Positions 10,589 to 18,607 of a DNA stretch of 64,000 bases are shown piece by piece. Made by a program: the position numbers and the translations under genes. Positions within the stretch are counted from its first letter, which is position 1; each line of letters opens with the position of its first letter. The DNA comes from an uncultured bacterium (lineage in GTDB: Bacteria > Bacillota_I > Bacilli_A > RFN20 > CAG-826), in contig CASDWE010000002.1 of the NCBI GenBank assembly GCA_949284685.1, forward strand, positions 384,476 through 448,475, read 5' to 3'. The notes below the pieces were generated by a model. The model saw nothing but the letters and a program-made list of their open reading frames with translations, made no database searches and was not told the DNA's origin.

Positions 10589-11667
10589 TTTACTAACTCT
10601 TTAAATATTTTAATTATTTTTTCTGCTGATTTTTCAATTGTATTTTCTTTTGCAATTTTTAAACAATTAATTGACATATTATTATCAACTTTATTCATGG
10701 CATTAACAATGTCTTTTTTGCTTTTTAAATCAACAACATAACCGTTAATGCCATCTTTTATTAAGTGATTAGCGCTTACAATACAATTCGATGCAATACA
10801 TGGTATGCCTTGACCAAGAGCTTCATTAATCGTATGACAATAAATATCTTCTTTAGACAAGTTAATCAAAGCATCGCTTGCGCGATAATATTTTATTAAA
10901 TCTTGTTTAGATAAATAATCAATTATCCTAACATTATTTAAATTATGCTTTTTGATAAATGTTTTGTAATTATTTAAAAGTTTTCCACTGCCAACTAAAA
11001 GAAGAAAATAATTAGGTAAATCTTTAAAAATATCCAGCAAAAACTCATTATTTTTTCTTTTTATAAATTGGCAAGGAGCAATAAATACTTTTTTACCGGG
11101 CAAGTTTAATTCTTGTTTTAATAATTGCTTTTCTTTGGAATTAATTGGTTTATCTAATATTTCATTTTCATAAATCGTAGAATATGGATAATTATAAATT
11201 TTATTTTCAGCACCATAATATTTTAAATATTTATCACTTTCAGGACATGGAGATAAATAAGATGAAGCAGTAGAGATATAATGTGTTTTGATTAATTTTT
11301 TAAAATAATTATCATTTTTAATAATTCCACCATTTATCATAAGAACCCAGGGAATATGTTTTTTATTTAAATAATTTATCGTTATCATTTCACTTAAAGT
11401 AGAATAACCATTCATAACAATCAAATCATAATTATTATTTTTTATAATGTTTTTAATTTTAAAAGAAAAAGAATTTTCATCAGAAAAATTACCTTTATCT
11501 ATGATTTGGTATTTAAAATTCATTTTTTTATTAAAGTAAAATTTGTTATCTCTATTTTTAGCTTTTGATCGCTCAAAAATCACCTCAATTGGCAATTCTT
11601 TATTAATTTGATTAAATAAATCAACTTTATAAGGAGCTGGATGATTAAATACGATTAAAATTTTCAT
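10585..11667 (-). CDS. Glycosyltransferase family 4-like
   Basis: A 360-aa GT-B glycosyltransferase. The C-terminal lobe shows the GT4 donor site: KRKNNEFLLDIF, then 'INEALGQGIPCIASN' containing the E-x7-type motif (about residues 281-290). The N-terminus starts with a short Rossmann strand (MKILIVFNHPAPYKVDLFNQ), typical of acceptor lobes. It is the promoter-proximal gene of the three-gene polysaccharide unit and is divergent from ung across only 54 bp, where both promoters must lie. Confidence 0.83.
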   Translation of the reverse strand: MKILIVFNHPAPYKVDLFNQINKELPIEVIFERSKAKNRDNKFYFNKKMNFKYQIIDKGNFSDENSFSFKIKNIIKNNNYDLIVMNGYSTLSEMITINYLNKKHIPWVLMINGGIIKNDNYFKKLIKTHYISTASSYLSPCPESDKYLKYYGAENKIYNYPYSTIYENEILDKPINSKEKQLLKQELNLPGKKVFIAPCQFIKRKNNEFLLDIFKDLPNYFLLLVGSGKLLNNYKTFIKKHNLNNVRIIDYLSKQDLIKYYRASDALINLSKEDIYCHTINEALGQGIPCIASNCIVSANHLIKDGINGYVVDLKSKKDIVNAMNKVDNNMSINCLKIAKENTIEKSAEKIIKIFKELVK

Positions 11668-11721
11668 ATCTAATAATAAATTATAATTTATTTAATCTAT
11701 TTTATAAATAAACGAATAAAA

Positions 11722-12405
11722 ATGATAAAATTATCTCATATGGAATTAACATGGAATGATTTTTTTAAACAAATTAAAGAAAAAGAATATTCGAAAAGTT
11801 TAAAAATGTTTTTAGATGAAGAATATAAAAATAAAATAATATATCCCCCTAGAAACGAAATGTTTAAAGCTTTTTTATTAGCGCCTGTTTCTAATTTAAA
11901 AGTTGTTATTATTGGGCAAGATCCATATCATGAACCTAATCAAGCTATGGGATTATGTTTTTCTGTTAGAAGTGGTGTAAAACTGCCCCCTTCATTAATA
12001 AACATATATAAAGAAATAGAAAATGAATATCATGTCGATATGTCTAAACAAGATGGAGACTTAACATATTTAGCAACGCAAGGATGCTTGTTATTAAATT
12101 CTATTTTAAGTGTAGAGAAAGGAAAGCCATTATCTCATAAAAGAGAGGAATATGATTTATTTTTTCAAGATGTTTTAAAATTTGTCAATGATTTAGATAA
12201 ACCAATTGTATTTATGCTTTGGGGAGGATATGCGAAAGGATTAGCAAAATATTTAAATAACCCAAATCATTTAATTTTGAAAGCTAATCATCCATCTCCA
12301 TTAAGCGCAAATAAAGGTGGATGGTTTAATAACAATCATTTTATTTTATGCAATGAATATTTAAAAAAACATAACATCGAAGAAATAAAATGGCATAAAA
12401 ATTAA
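11722..12405 (+). CDS. ung: Uracil-DNA glycosylase
   Basis: Family 1 uracil-DNA glycosylase, which removes uracil from DNA as the first step of base-excision repair. The water-activating motif GQDPYHE is at 65-71 (Asp67), the uracil-binding LLLNSILSV at 123-131 and the HPSPLSA loop at 190-196 (His190). Length 227 aa matches the family. No clear Shine-Dalgarno precedes either the ATG at 11722 or the second in-frame Met (residue 7), so the exact start is not certain. Confidence 0.95.
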   Translation: MIKLSHMELTWNDFFKQIKEKEYSKSLKMFLDEEYKNKIIYPPRNEMFKAFLLAPVSNLKVVIIGQDPYHEPNQAMGLCFSVRSGVKLPPSLINIYKEIENEYHVDMSKQDGDLTYLATQGCLLLNSILSVEKGKPLSHKREEYDLFFQDVLKFVNDLDKPIVFMLWGGYAKGLAKYLNNPNHLILKANHPSPLSANKGGWFNNNHFILCNEYLKKHNIEEIKWHKN

Positions 12406-12504
12406 TCAACTATTTTTAATGCGATTATATTAATTGATAAAAAACAAAACTAATTTATAGCAATAGTAACAACGTAGTTAGTAAAACGCTGTCTATTTAT
12501 CCAT

Positions 12505-12660
12505 ATGGTAGAAAAAAAGTTTAATAAAAGATTTGAAAGCGAAAGATTTGAATTTGGTTATCTTTATGGTCAAAGACGTATTCAGTTTACCGACTTGTCT
12601 AAAGCAGACGACCTATTTAATTGTGTTTTTTCGCTGCCTTACATACTATATTTTTGTTAG
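12505..12660 (+). pseudogene. Possible small ORF or gene remnant overlapping the Fic 3' end
   Basis: A 51-codon open frame starting MVEKKFNKRFESERFEFG, ending inside the convergent Fic gene. No ribosome binding site precedes the ATG and I recognise no family. The sequence turns more G+C-rich here, at the left edge of the acquired island, so it may be the remnant of a gene cut by the insertion. It could equally be chance. The rest of 12406-12645 is A+T-rich with no feature I can support. Confidence 0.2.
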
Positions 12661-13578
12661 GCAATGCGTATATAGGAAGTCGATTATTTCCGCTTTTTTA
12701 TCGGTTTCATAATAATGGATAAGCAACTTTTTATACTCACCGACTTTGTCTTCGGGTATAACGACTATTCCTGCTCCGTTCGATATTAGTATATGATTTG
12801 CAAAAATTACCGCTGTCCTCTTGTTGCCATCTATAAAAAGCTGCTTTTTCGTTACAAATAGTAATGCATTCAATGCTCTTTCATAAACATCTTCTATCGA
12901 CAACACATCGCTGAGTTGCTCTTTCACAAGACTTTCTATCGGAAGATCTGGTTTCCATTTCGTTCCGCCTATCGATACAGGAACACTTCGCAAAATTCCC
13001 GCATTATAGTAAAACCCTTCTTCTACGATCCTGTTTATATAGCAAAGTACACTATAATCGGACGGCGAAGTGATTACACCCTCATCAAGCGTGAATTGCC
13101 AAGCGTGTTTTAGGTTATTAATCTTTTGAATATCATCCGCAGAAATGCCCGCGACCTTACCGCCCTCGATAATGGTTTCGGTTTCCAAGAATGTTACCGC
13201 TATGCCTTCCAAAACCGCCTGCTTATAAATTGTGTCAACGAGGTTACGTTTTGCAAAGTCAATATTCAACTTGACCTTTTCCGATAAATCGGTTGGAGTC
13301 CGCCCTTTACGTTTGAGCTTTGCTGCTAAATTACGTAAACTTTTTTTTATAGCTTTCGCTTTCTCGTTGTTTGCAAGCAAGTCGTTGTATAAATCATCGG
13401 TATACTCGCCTACATACTCCGTGCGCGGTATTCCACCTTGCCTCTTATGCAAATAAATATACCTTGAACCGCTTTGCTCACGGATTTCGATTGCTCCCCA
13501 CAACAGCGACTGTAATTGTCTGTTATAGGTGTTATACTCTTTTATAAGAGTTACTGTATCCAAAAAATCGTTTTCCAT
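12646..13578 (-). CDS. Fic/Doc-family protein with a substituted catalytic histidine
   Basis: A 310-aa Fic-family protein; active members attach AMP or another phosphate-containing group to target proteins. The core motif reads QLFIDGNKRT (246-255) where the family consensus is HxFx(D/E)GNxR, so the catalytic His is Gln while the phosphate-binding loop DGNKR is intact. About 110 residues upstream, ETIIEG (134-139) resembles the (S/T)xxxEG inhibitory helix of class II Fic proteins. I start at the ATG at 13578, not the GTG at 13638, because a consensus promoter lies between them and would put transcription start at or next to this ATG. Base composition is clearly more G+C-rich than the neighbours, which suggests transfer. 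Activity is uncertain. Confidence 0.82.
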   Translation of the reverse strand: MENDFLDTVTLIKEYNTYNRQLQSLLWGAIEIREQSGSRYIYLHKRQGGIPRTEYVGEYTDDLYNDLLANNEKAKAIKKSLRNLAAKLKRKGRTPTDLSEKVKLNIDFAKRNLVDTIYKQAVLEGIAVTFLETETIIEGGKVAGISADDIQKINNLKHAWQFTLDEGVITSPSDYSVLCYINRIVEEGFYYNAGILRSVPVSIGGTKWKPDLPIESLVKEQLSDVLSIEDVYERALNALLFVTKKQLFIDGNKRTAVIFANHILISNGAGIVVIPEDKVGEYKKLLIHYYETDKKAEIIDFLYTHCLTKI

Positions 13579-13584
13579 AGTTCT

Positions 13585-13613
13585 ATTATACTTGCCATGT
13601 GAAACAAAATCAA
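13585..13613 (-). promoter_or_regulatory. Fic promoter, probably giving a leaderless mRNA
   Basis: On the minus strand TTGATT (13608-13613) and a perfect TATAAT (13585-13590) are 17 bp apart. The expected transcription start, about 7 bp after the -10, falls on or next to the ATG at 13578, and no Shine-Dalgarno lies between. One operator half-site (13597-13611) lies across the spacer. Confidence 0.7.
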
Positions 13614-13662
13614 TCATTATCGCTCGATTTTGTATCACATATTTTGCCTATTTGTTTCACAT
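13597..13662 (-). promoter_or_regulatory. Triple operator-like repeat over the Fic promoter
   Basis: Three copies of an ATGTGAWACAAA half-site: 13597-13611 (ATGTGAAACAAAATC on the plus strand), 13626-13640 (inverted, one mismatch) and 13648-13662 (same orientation as the second, diverging at its end). The first two form a 15-bp inverted repeat with a 14-bp spacer and cover the promoter spacer and the sequence upstream of the -35. This is the layout of a repressor-bound, autoregulated promoter; the binding protein is not identified. Confidence 0.6.
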
Positions 13663-13709
13663 ATATTATGCTTGTTTCGCTTCGACCACGCCCTTGCTCT
13701 TGGAAGCAC

Positions 13710-13886
13710 TCACACTTCTATTCCATTGCTCCTCGGCGGTAGTCCGTTTTTGTCTCTATAATATCTCATATAAGCTCTAGCTGTTGAAGGATCAATATTA
13801 TATGTAATTGATGCTTCTGTTTTAGTTATTTTTCCAACGTATATTTTTCGTCCAATTTCTAATCTTTGTTCTCTTGTAAATTTCAT
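13710..13886 (-). pseudogene. Transposase OrfA-type helix-turn-helix protein, 58 aa, probably frameshifted
   Basis: ORF beginning MKFTREQRLEIGRKIY and containing a helix-turn-helix (KTEASITYNIDPSTARAYMRYY, broken by turns) as in the first ORF of IS3-like transposases. A good site (AAAGGAGAT) precedes the ATG. The frame ends at GAAGTGTGA; deleting one TG of the GTGTG restores a frame reading SASKSKGVVEAKQA up to the next stop, so a 2-bp slip may have truncated it. No orfB, terminal inverted repeats or target duplication are visible. It lies directly upstream of the Fic gene on the same strand, so a role as partner or regulator of Fic is an alternative reading. Confidence 0.55.
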
Positions 13887-14436
13887 TATTTTATCTCCTT
13901 TATAAATATTTTCTTAATTTCTAATTAAACTATCCACTTTTGAATTTTATAGTTTACTAATATTAATCTTGTTACTACCGATTGTAATTTACTGTCTATT
14001 TATACTTTTTATGAGTCTACTAATTTATGATGGATGTCTACTTTATTAATAGCACTTCATTGTTACTTGATTTTTGTAAGCCCCAATTGCACGATATGCA
14101 CAACCTGAAACGTGGAAAAGTCCGCAACTGTTCAAGCTTATTCAATTATTTCTTGACGGGGGGGCGTTAACTCGTTTATACGCCACAACCGAATCCTTGC
14201 CTTCGAAGTTGAAGGTTCACATAGCATTAATTCTTGTGTGATAAGAGATCGTGTAACTAGCATTATCATTTTAAAATATGAAAACAATCAACTAACAATT
14301 GTATCTAATGGAAACAATAATTTTGTTATAAGAAAGAATTATATTTTTTATTTAGACAAAATAAACAATGTCTAAGAATATTCCGCTATATATGGACGCT
14401 TTTTTAGACACTTATAATTTCAAGGTTTGCTTGAAC
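13887..14436. other. Decayed non-coding stretch, right flank of the acquired island
   Basis: No intact gene. Two overlapping plus-strand frames stay open around a run of seven G: 14080-14241 (RYAQPETWKSPQLFKLIQLF..., ending at TGA) and 14157-14375 (...NRILAFEVEGSHSINSCVIRD..., ending at TAA). Neither has a start with a ribosome binding site. They look like pieces of a mobile-element gene broken by a frameshift. Around 14369-14410 an inverted repeat TGTCTAA/TTAGACA is present. I cannot name the element. Confidence 0.4.
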
Positions 14437-14465
14437 TTGCATTATTTTTACATTGTATGTAAAAT
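14437..14465 (+). promoter_or_regulatory. Promoter with an embedded palindrome upstream of the exported-protein pair
   Basis: TTGCAT (14437-14442) and TAAAAT (14460-14465) are separated by 17 bp, and the ATG at 14481 follows after 15 bp. A perfect inverted repeat TTTTACAT-TGT-ATGTAAAA (14446-14464) covers the spacer and the -10, as expected of an operator. No Shine-Dalgarno lies before the ATG. Confidence 0.5.
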
Positions 14466-14480
14466 ATCAATCAGACAATT

Positions 14481-15131
14481 ATGAAAGAAAACTTTAAAAA
14501 AACTTTGCTTAAAATTCTATCCAAGCATCTCCATGGGGGAGGGTTACTATTTTTAATATCTTTATCTTTAATTTCTGGTGGATTTGCTAGTTTTTTAGTT
14601 TCTTCTAACACAGCAAATGTATCTAATGGACAAATAAATGTTGGAGATGTAATTAATGACTTTTGTGTTCTTGACAAAAGCACGCACTATAATGGATATA
14701 CAAGTTTTACCATTTGTAGAAGCGGTTTTATAAATGATGATGGTCTAATATCTAACAAAGGCTATATCACTTATTATTTAGATATCGATTTAGAAAAGGC
14801 TTCATATTTTATAAATGGGGACCATATTCTTTTGTCTTTTTATTTAACAGAACACGGAGATGGTATTTTTATTAATCAATCCACTAATAATTTCGATGTT
14901 AATTATAAAATAGGAAACTCTGAAAATAGTATTGACACGCAATATAGTGATACAAAAACAATTACTACTGGTAATATTCAAATATCGACAGCTAATACGA
15001 CCAATATTTTAAAAACATCTGTATCTTTTGAATTTATCATAAATAGTACAACCAATTTTGAAACAATAATAGGAAGTATAAATACAATACCTAATTTTTC
15101 ATTAATGATTGAAGGAGTAAGAAATGGTTAA
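14481..15131 (+). CDS. Small exported protein, SipW-substrate (TasA/camelysin)-like N-terminus
   Basis: A 216-aa protein with a basic N-terminus, a hydrophobic segment (about 22-40) and then FASFLVSSNTANVSNGQINVGDV. This is the arrangement of SipW-processed TasA/camelysin proteins and closely parallels the N-terminus of the protein at 42964-43743 (AAFILATEQTKTTTGNVTVGQV). The mature part is a predicted beta-rich domain rich in N, T, S and I with few charges. It overlaps the next gene by 8 bp, so the two are co-expressed. Likely a surface or matrix subunit; the family match beyond the N-terminus is not visible to me. Confidence 0.55.
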   Translation: MKENFKKTLLKILSKHLHGGGLLFLISLSLISGGFASFLVSSNTANVSNGQINVGDVINDFCVLDKSTHYNGYTSFTICRSGFINDDGLISNKGYITYYLDIDLEKASYFINGDHILLSFYLTEHGDGIFINQSTNNFDVNYKIGNSENSIDTQYSDTKTITTGNIQISTANTTNILKTSVSFEFIINSTTNFETIIGSINTIPNFSLMIEGVRNG

Positions 15132-18100
15132 AAAAAGATTTGCTAACTTAATTTTGCCTATTTTACTTTCTTTATTTTCTATTGCTGTAGGATGTGCATC
15201 TTTTATTATTACTATTTACGACACTAACGGAGTGCCTAATGAAAATGCAATCCCAACTGTAGATAAAATTTCGCAAGCTGAAGCATATATTGATGAAACA
15301 GGACAATATTATGCAAGTGTTGAATATGCTTTAGCGGCAGCTAACTTAAGAAATGGAAAATCGACTGTATATGTTATACCGGGCACTAATCCTGTTATTG
15401 ACACTCCATGTATAGTTGGCGAAAATGTTACATTAAATTTTCCATATGATGGAAAGACACTTACCAATGAAGCAGATCGTGGAATGAGTATTACAGGTCA
15501 CGATAGTGCATCCTCAGGATTTGGAAGTGAAAAAAAAGATAATATTAAAAATAACGTAACTATTTCTCCGATTAATGGTTTAGCCACAATAACGATTAAA
15601 GATGGTGGTGCGATGTATATTGGCGGTTCAAGAAGAAGCGGAAGTCCACAAAGTGCAACTGCGGATAGTTGTGTTGTTTTAACAATGGGAGAAAACGCCA
15701 TTATTGATTGCCACGGCAAAATTTATAATTATGGATTTATCAAAGAGACAACTGACAACAATGGTAGCAAAATTAATGTATTTAGTTCTGGCGGTCTTTG
15801 GCAACAACTGGTAGTTTATGATTGGTCATCAGCAAGCAGTAACGGAAATTTAATATATCCTGACCCAATTGTATTTCCATTTAATTATTTTGATTCTTGT
15901 CAAATCGCACCGGTGATTAATTTTTTTGCCGGGTCATTATTTAAAGGAATGGTGTGGCTTTATGGAAATAGAGCTGGAGACATGTATGAAGAAGGTACAA
16001 TAATTAGCAGTCAAAATAAAGAAACGGGGTTAATAATGGCACAAAACAATTCTTCTTCTGAGGAATATGTATCATGGAAAAATACTGATGTAACATCCAA
16101 TGAGAACAATTTAACCACCAATAAAAATAAACATATTATCGATATAAACATTAATGGGGATTATAATTTTGAATCTTTTTTAATAGATTTGGAATATGCT
16201 GGGCGGTCTGTTACCATTGATAGTTCAGATTATTTTATACCATTTTCTAATTTTTTTCATTTGAACATAAATAGTGGAAATATCAATATTAATGAAAAAG
16301 TACAATTGCTTCCTGGGTCATCTGTTGTTGTTGGAAAAGATGCAACAGTAAATTTTAATAACGAATTTATTGTATTGGAGTCAGCTATAAATCCAAATAA
16401 TTCATCCCAATCAATTGTTGCTTACGATTCTAATAATAAAAATGTTGCTGCAAAGTTTATTAATAATGGCACGGTAATTATCAATAGTGCCTTTGGTGGC
16501 AAAATAGAAGCTTCTAGTGACGGAAATGCTGGTTCTAAAATAATAGTTAACAATGACTCTGCTGTCACTGTAAAAGAAGTTGTTAGTTATGGAGATTGGG
16601 GGCCCTTGGTTCCTGGCATTGGTGCAACGGAACCAACATTATTTTCTGTAACAGAATCTGCGAATGCTGATGTGATTAATGATTCAAACGATATTAGTAA
16701 TACTAATTTAGCAATAAATTCTACCTATCAATGGATAAATTACAATGGAAGCTATTGTTGGGAAAAAATAGAACCAAAATATGTTAATATCTCGATTGAT
16801 AATGAATCTCAATCTGGAGAACAACCTATGGATGTTCATTATGTTTTAAATGTTGATTCTGGCGGAAGGATTACTCAATATGATGAGACTGTTAGTTCAA
16901 TCGCTGTTTATCCAGGAGAAATTGTTTATTTTGAAAGTATTAATAATTATTCATCAGTAAGTATTAATGGGGTAGCATATCAAAATATATTAAACGAGAG
17001 ATTTGTTGTGTCTGATAGTGATATAAATATTGAAATCACGCCTTTGTTTAGAGCATCTCAACTAGTTAAATTTACAACCGAGAATATAGCTCAAGATGGA
17101 TACTATATTTACGAACCATCATATCAAGTAAAAGTTATAACCGCGGAAGGATATGAACAAATCTACGATAAACCATCAGAAATTACCGTTTTTGAAGGAG
17201 ATACAATTTCATTTGCAAGCATTGTAAACATAGACAGTATCACAGTAAGCAATACAACAGTAAGCAATATTGTAATAGATGATATTCTTAATTACTCTCA
17301 CTTATTTAATTCAACAAATGAAGAATTAGAATTTGTAATTACCCCATCAAAAAAGCAACACTATGATTTAAGCCACACAAAATTGTTATATCAAGTTGAT
17401 AAAGGTCGCTGGCAAGACGCCGAAAATAATGGCAATGTTGAATTCGAACAAGGTACTTACAGTATTAATTTCCAAATTAAAATTTATAATACAAAAGGCG
17501 AAGATGTTACTGCAAATCAATCTGATTACACCATTGAGTGGACTCCAACTTCAATAACGCCTGATGATTCTGATTCTACTAAGGCAAGCGGAAGCTTTTC
17601 AAGTGGCGCCAACAAAACCATTTCTGTTACTGTTACTGATGACTTAACTAAAACTTTTCGCACATTTACTTTAACAATCATAGTAAAAAATCAACCTTGC
17701 TTTGAATCTGGTACTATTATTAATACAAATCACGGACCAAAGGCAGTAGAAAATTTGACCAAAGAAGATTTAATATTAACTTTTAACCATTTTACTGGCG
17801 AGTATGAATATAAACCTATTGCTTTATTAGTGGACCATGGTAAAGGTACATACAAAGTCATGGAATTATATTTTGATGATGGTTCATATATTGGATTTAT
17901 CGAAAATCATGGATTGTTTGACGCTACTTTAAATCGATATGTAGATTTTACATACGATAATTACAAATCATACATTGGAGATGAATTTATTAAATACGAT
18001 AATGGTCAAAATAAATATGTTACTTTAATTGATGCAAAATTAGTCAATAAGGAAACGAATTCATATACAGTTATAAGTAGTGAAAATCAAAATAGTGTCG

Positions 18101-18390
18101 CAAATGGATTATTAAATATAACAACAGTATTGTATGGTATTTATAACATCTTTGAATATGATGAGAATCACGTTTACGATTTAGATTCTATGAATGCTAA
18201 CATAGCATTATATGGCACATATAGTTATGAAGACTTTGCACATTTGATTACAGAAAAAGTGTTTAATGATTTTGGATTTAAATATTTTAAAGTAGCAATA
18301 GGCAAAGGTTTGATGACCTATGATCAATTAATTGGATACATATACTGGTTCTATGATTTAATTGAATCTGGTGAAGCTGTGATTTATTAA
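15124..18390 (+). CDS. Large exported surface protein with C-terminal Hint domain
   Basis: 1088 aa. The N-terminal hydrophobic segment (about 10-32, ending GCASFIITIYD) resembles that of the preceding gene. Residues 60-560 are repetitive beta-structure with beta-helix-like patterns (ITIKDGGAMYIGG, NVTLNFPYDGKTL). Residues 560-850 look like several small beta domains. From Cys859 the sequence reads CFESGTIINTNHGPKAVENL, then LILTFNHFTGEYEYKPIA, ENHGLFD with His929, and YNIFEYDENHVYDLD with His1016. These are the blocks of a Hint (Hedgehog/intein) domain: N-terminal nucleophile Cys, the GTxIxT start, the internal His and the C-terminal His region. About 65 residues follow. Hint domains self-cleave, so the C-terminus may be released or attached elsewhere. 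RBS GAAGGAG lies inside the upstream gene. Confidence 0.7.
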   Translation: MVKKRFANLILPILLSLFSIAVGCASFIITIYDTNGVPNENAIPTVDKISQAEAYIDETGQYYASVEYALAAANLRNGKSTVYVIPGTNPVIDTPCIVGENVTLNFPYDGKTLTNEADRGMSITGHDSASSGFGSEKKDNIKNNVTISPINGLATITIKDGGAMYIGGSRRSGSPQSATADSCVVLTMGENAIIDCHGKIYNYGFIKETTDNNGSKINVFSSGGLWQQLVVYDWSSASSNGNLIYPDPIVFPFNYFDSCQIAPVINFFAGSLFKGMVWLYGNRAGDMYEEGTIISSQNKETGLIMAQNNSSSEEYVSWKNTDVTSNENNLTTNKNKHIIDININGDYNFESFLIDLEYAGRSVTIDSSDYFIPFSNFFHLNINSGNININEKVQLLPGSSVVVGKDATVNFNNEFIVLESAINPNNSSQSIVAYDSNNKNVAAKFINNGTVIINSAFGGKIEASSDGNAGSKIIVNNDSAVTVKEVVSYGDWGPLVPGIGATEPTLFSVTESANADVINDSNDISNTNLAINSTYQWINYNGSYCWEKIEPKYVNISIDNESQSGEQPMDVHYVLNVDSGGRITQYDETVSSIAVYPGEIVYFESINNYSSVSINGVAYQNILNERFVVSDSDINIEITPLFRASQLVKFTTENIAQDGYYIYEPSYQVKVITAEGYEQIYDKPSEITVFEGDTISFASIVNIDSITVSNTTVSNIVIDDILNYSHLFNSTNEELEFVITPSKKQHYDLSHTKLLYQVDKGRWQDAENNGNVEFEQGTYSINFQIKIYNTKGEDVTANQSDYTIEWTPTSITPDDSDSTKASGSFSSGANKTISVTVTDDLTKTFRTFTLTIIVKNQPCFESGTIINTNHGPKAVENLTKEDLILTFNHFTGEYEYKPIALLVDHGKGTYKVMELYFDDGSYIGFIENHGLFDATLNRYVDFTYDNYKSYIGDEFIKYDNGQNKYVTLIDAKLVNKETNSYTVISSENQNSVANGLLNITTVLYGIYNIFEYDENHVYDLDSMNANIALYGTYSYEDFAHLITEKVFNDFGFKYFKVAIGKGLMTYDQLIGYIYWFYDLIESGEAVIY

Positions 18391-18398
18391 GATAATGT

Positions 18399-18417
18399 TC
18401 TTATTTAGTTAATAAGA
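18399..18417 (+). terminator. Short hairpin after the Hint-protein gene
   Basis: TCTTATT-TAGTT-AATAAGA, a 7-bp stem directly after the stop codon but without a following T-run. It may be a weak terminator or an RNA-stabilising stem. The rest of the 217-bp gap to the endonuclease gene is A+T-rich, with a possible TATACT -10 near 18550. Confidence 0.3.
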
Positions 18418-18607
18418 CTTAAATTACATTTTGATAATATTCAAAAACAAGACAAATAATCTTTATAAACTTTCTTTGATTTTATTCAACTATTTTAAAA
18501 TTTTGTTTACTTTCTTTTATTTGAAAATCCTATTTCTTTTAAATTTGCTATACTAATAATCGTAGGGTTTTAACATAATATAAAACTACAAAGGAGAAAA
18601 TTTTAAT

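Noticed and set aside
12646..13886. Classic two-gene toxin-antitoxin module (HTH antitoxin plus Fic toxin)
   Set aside because: The HTH ORF looks like a truncated transposase OrfA and Fic lacks the catalytic His. The arrangement and operators keep it possible, but not enough to call it.
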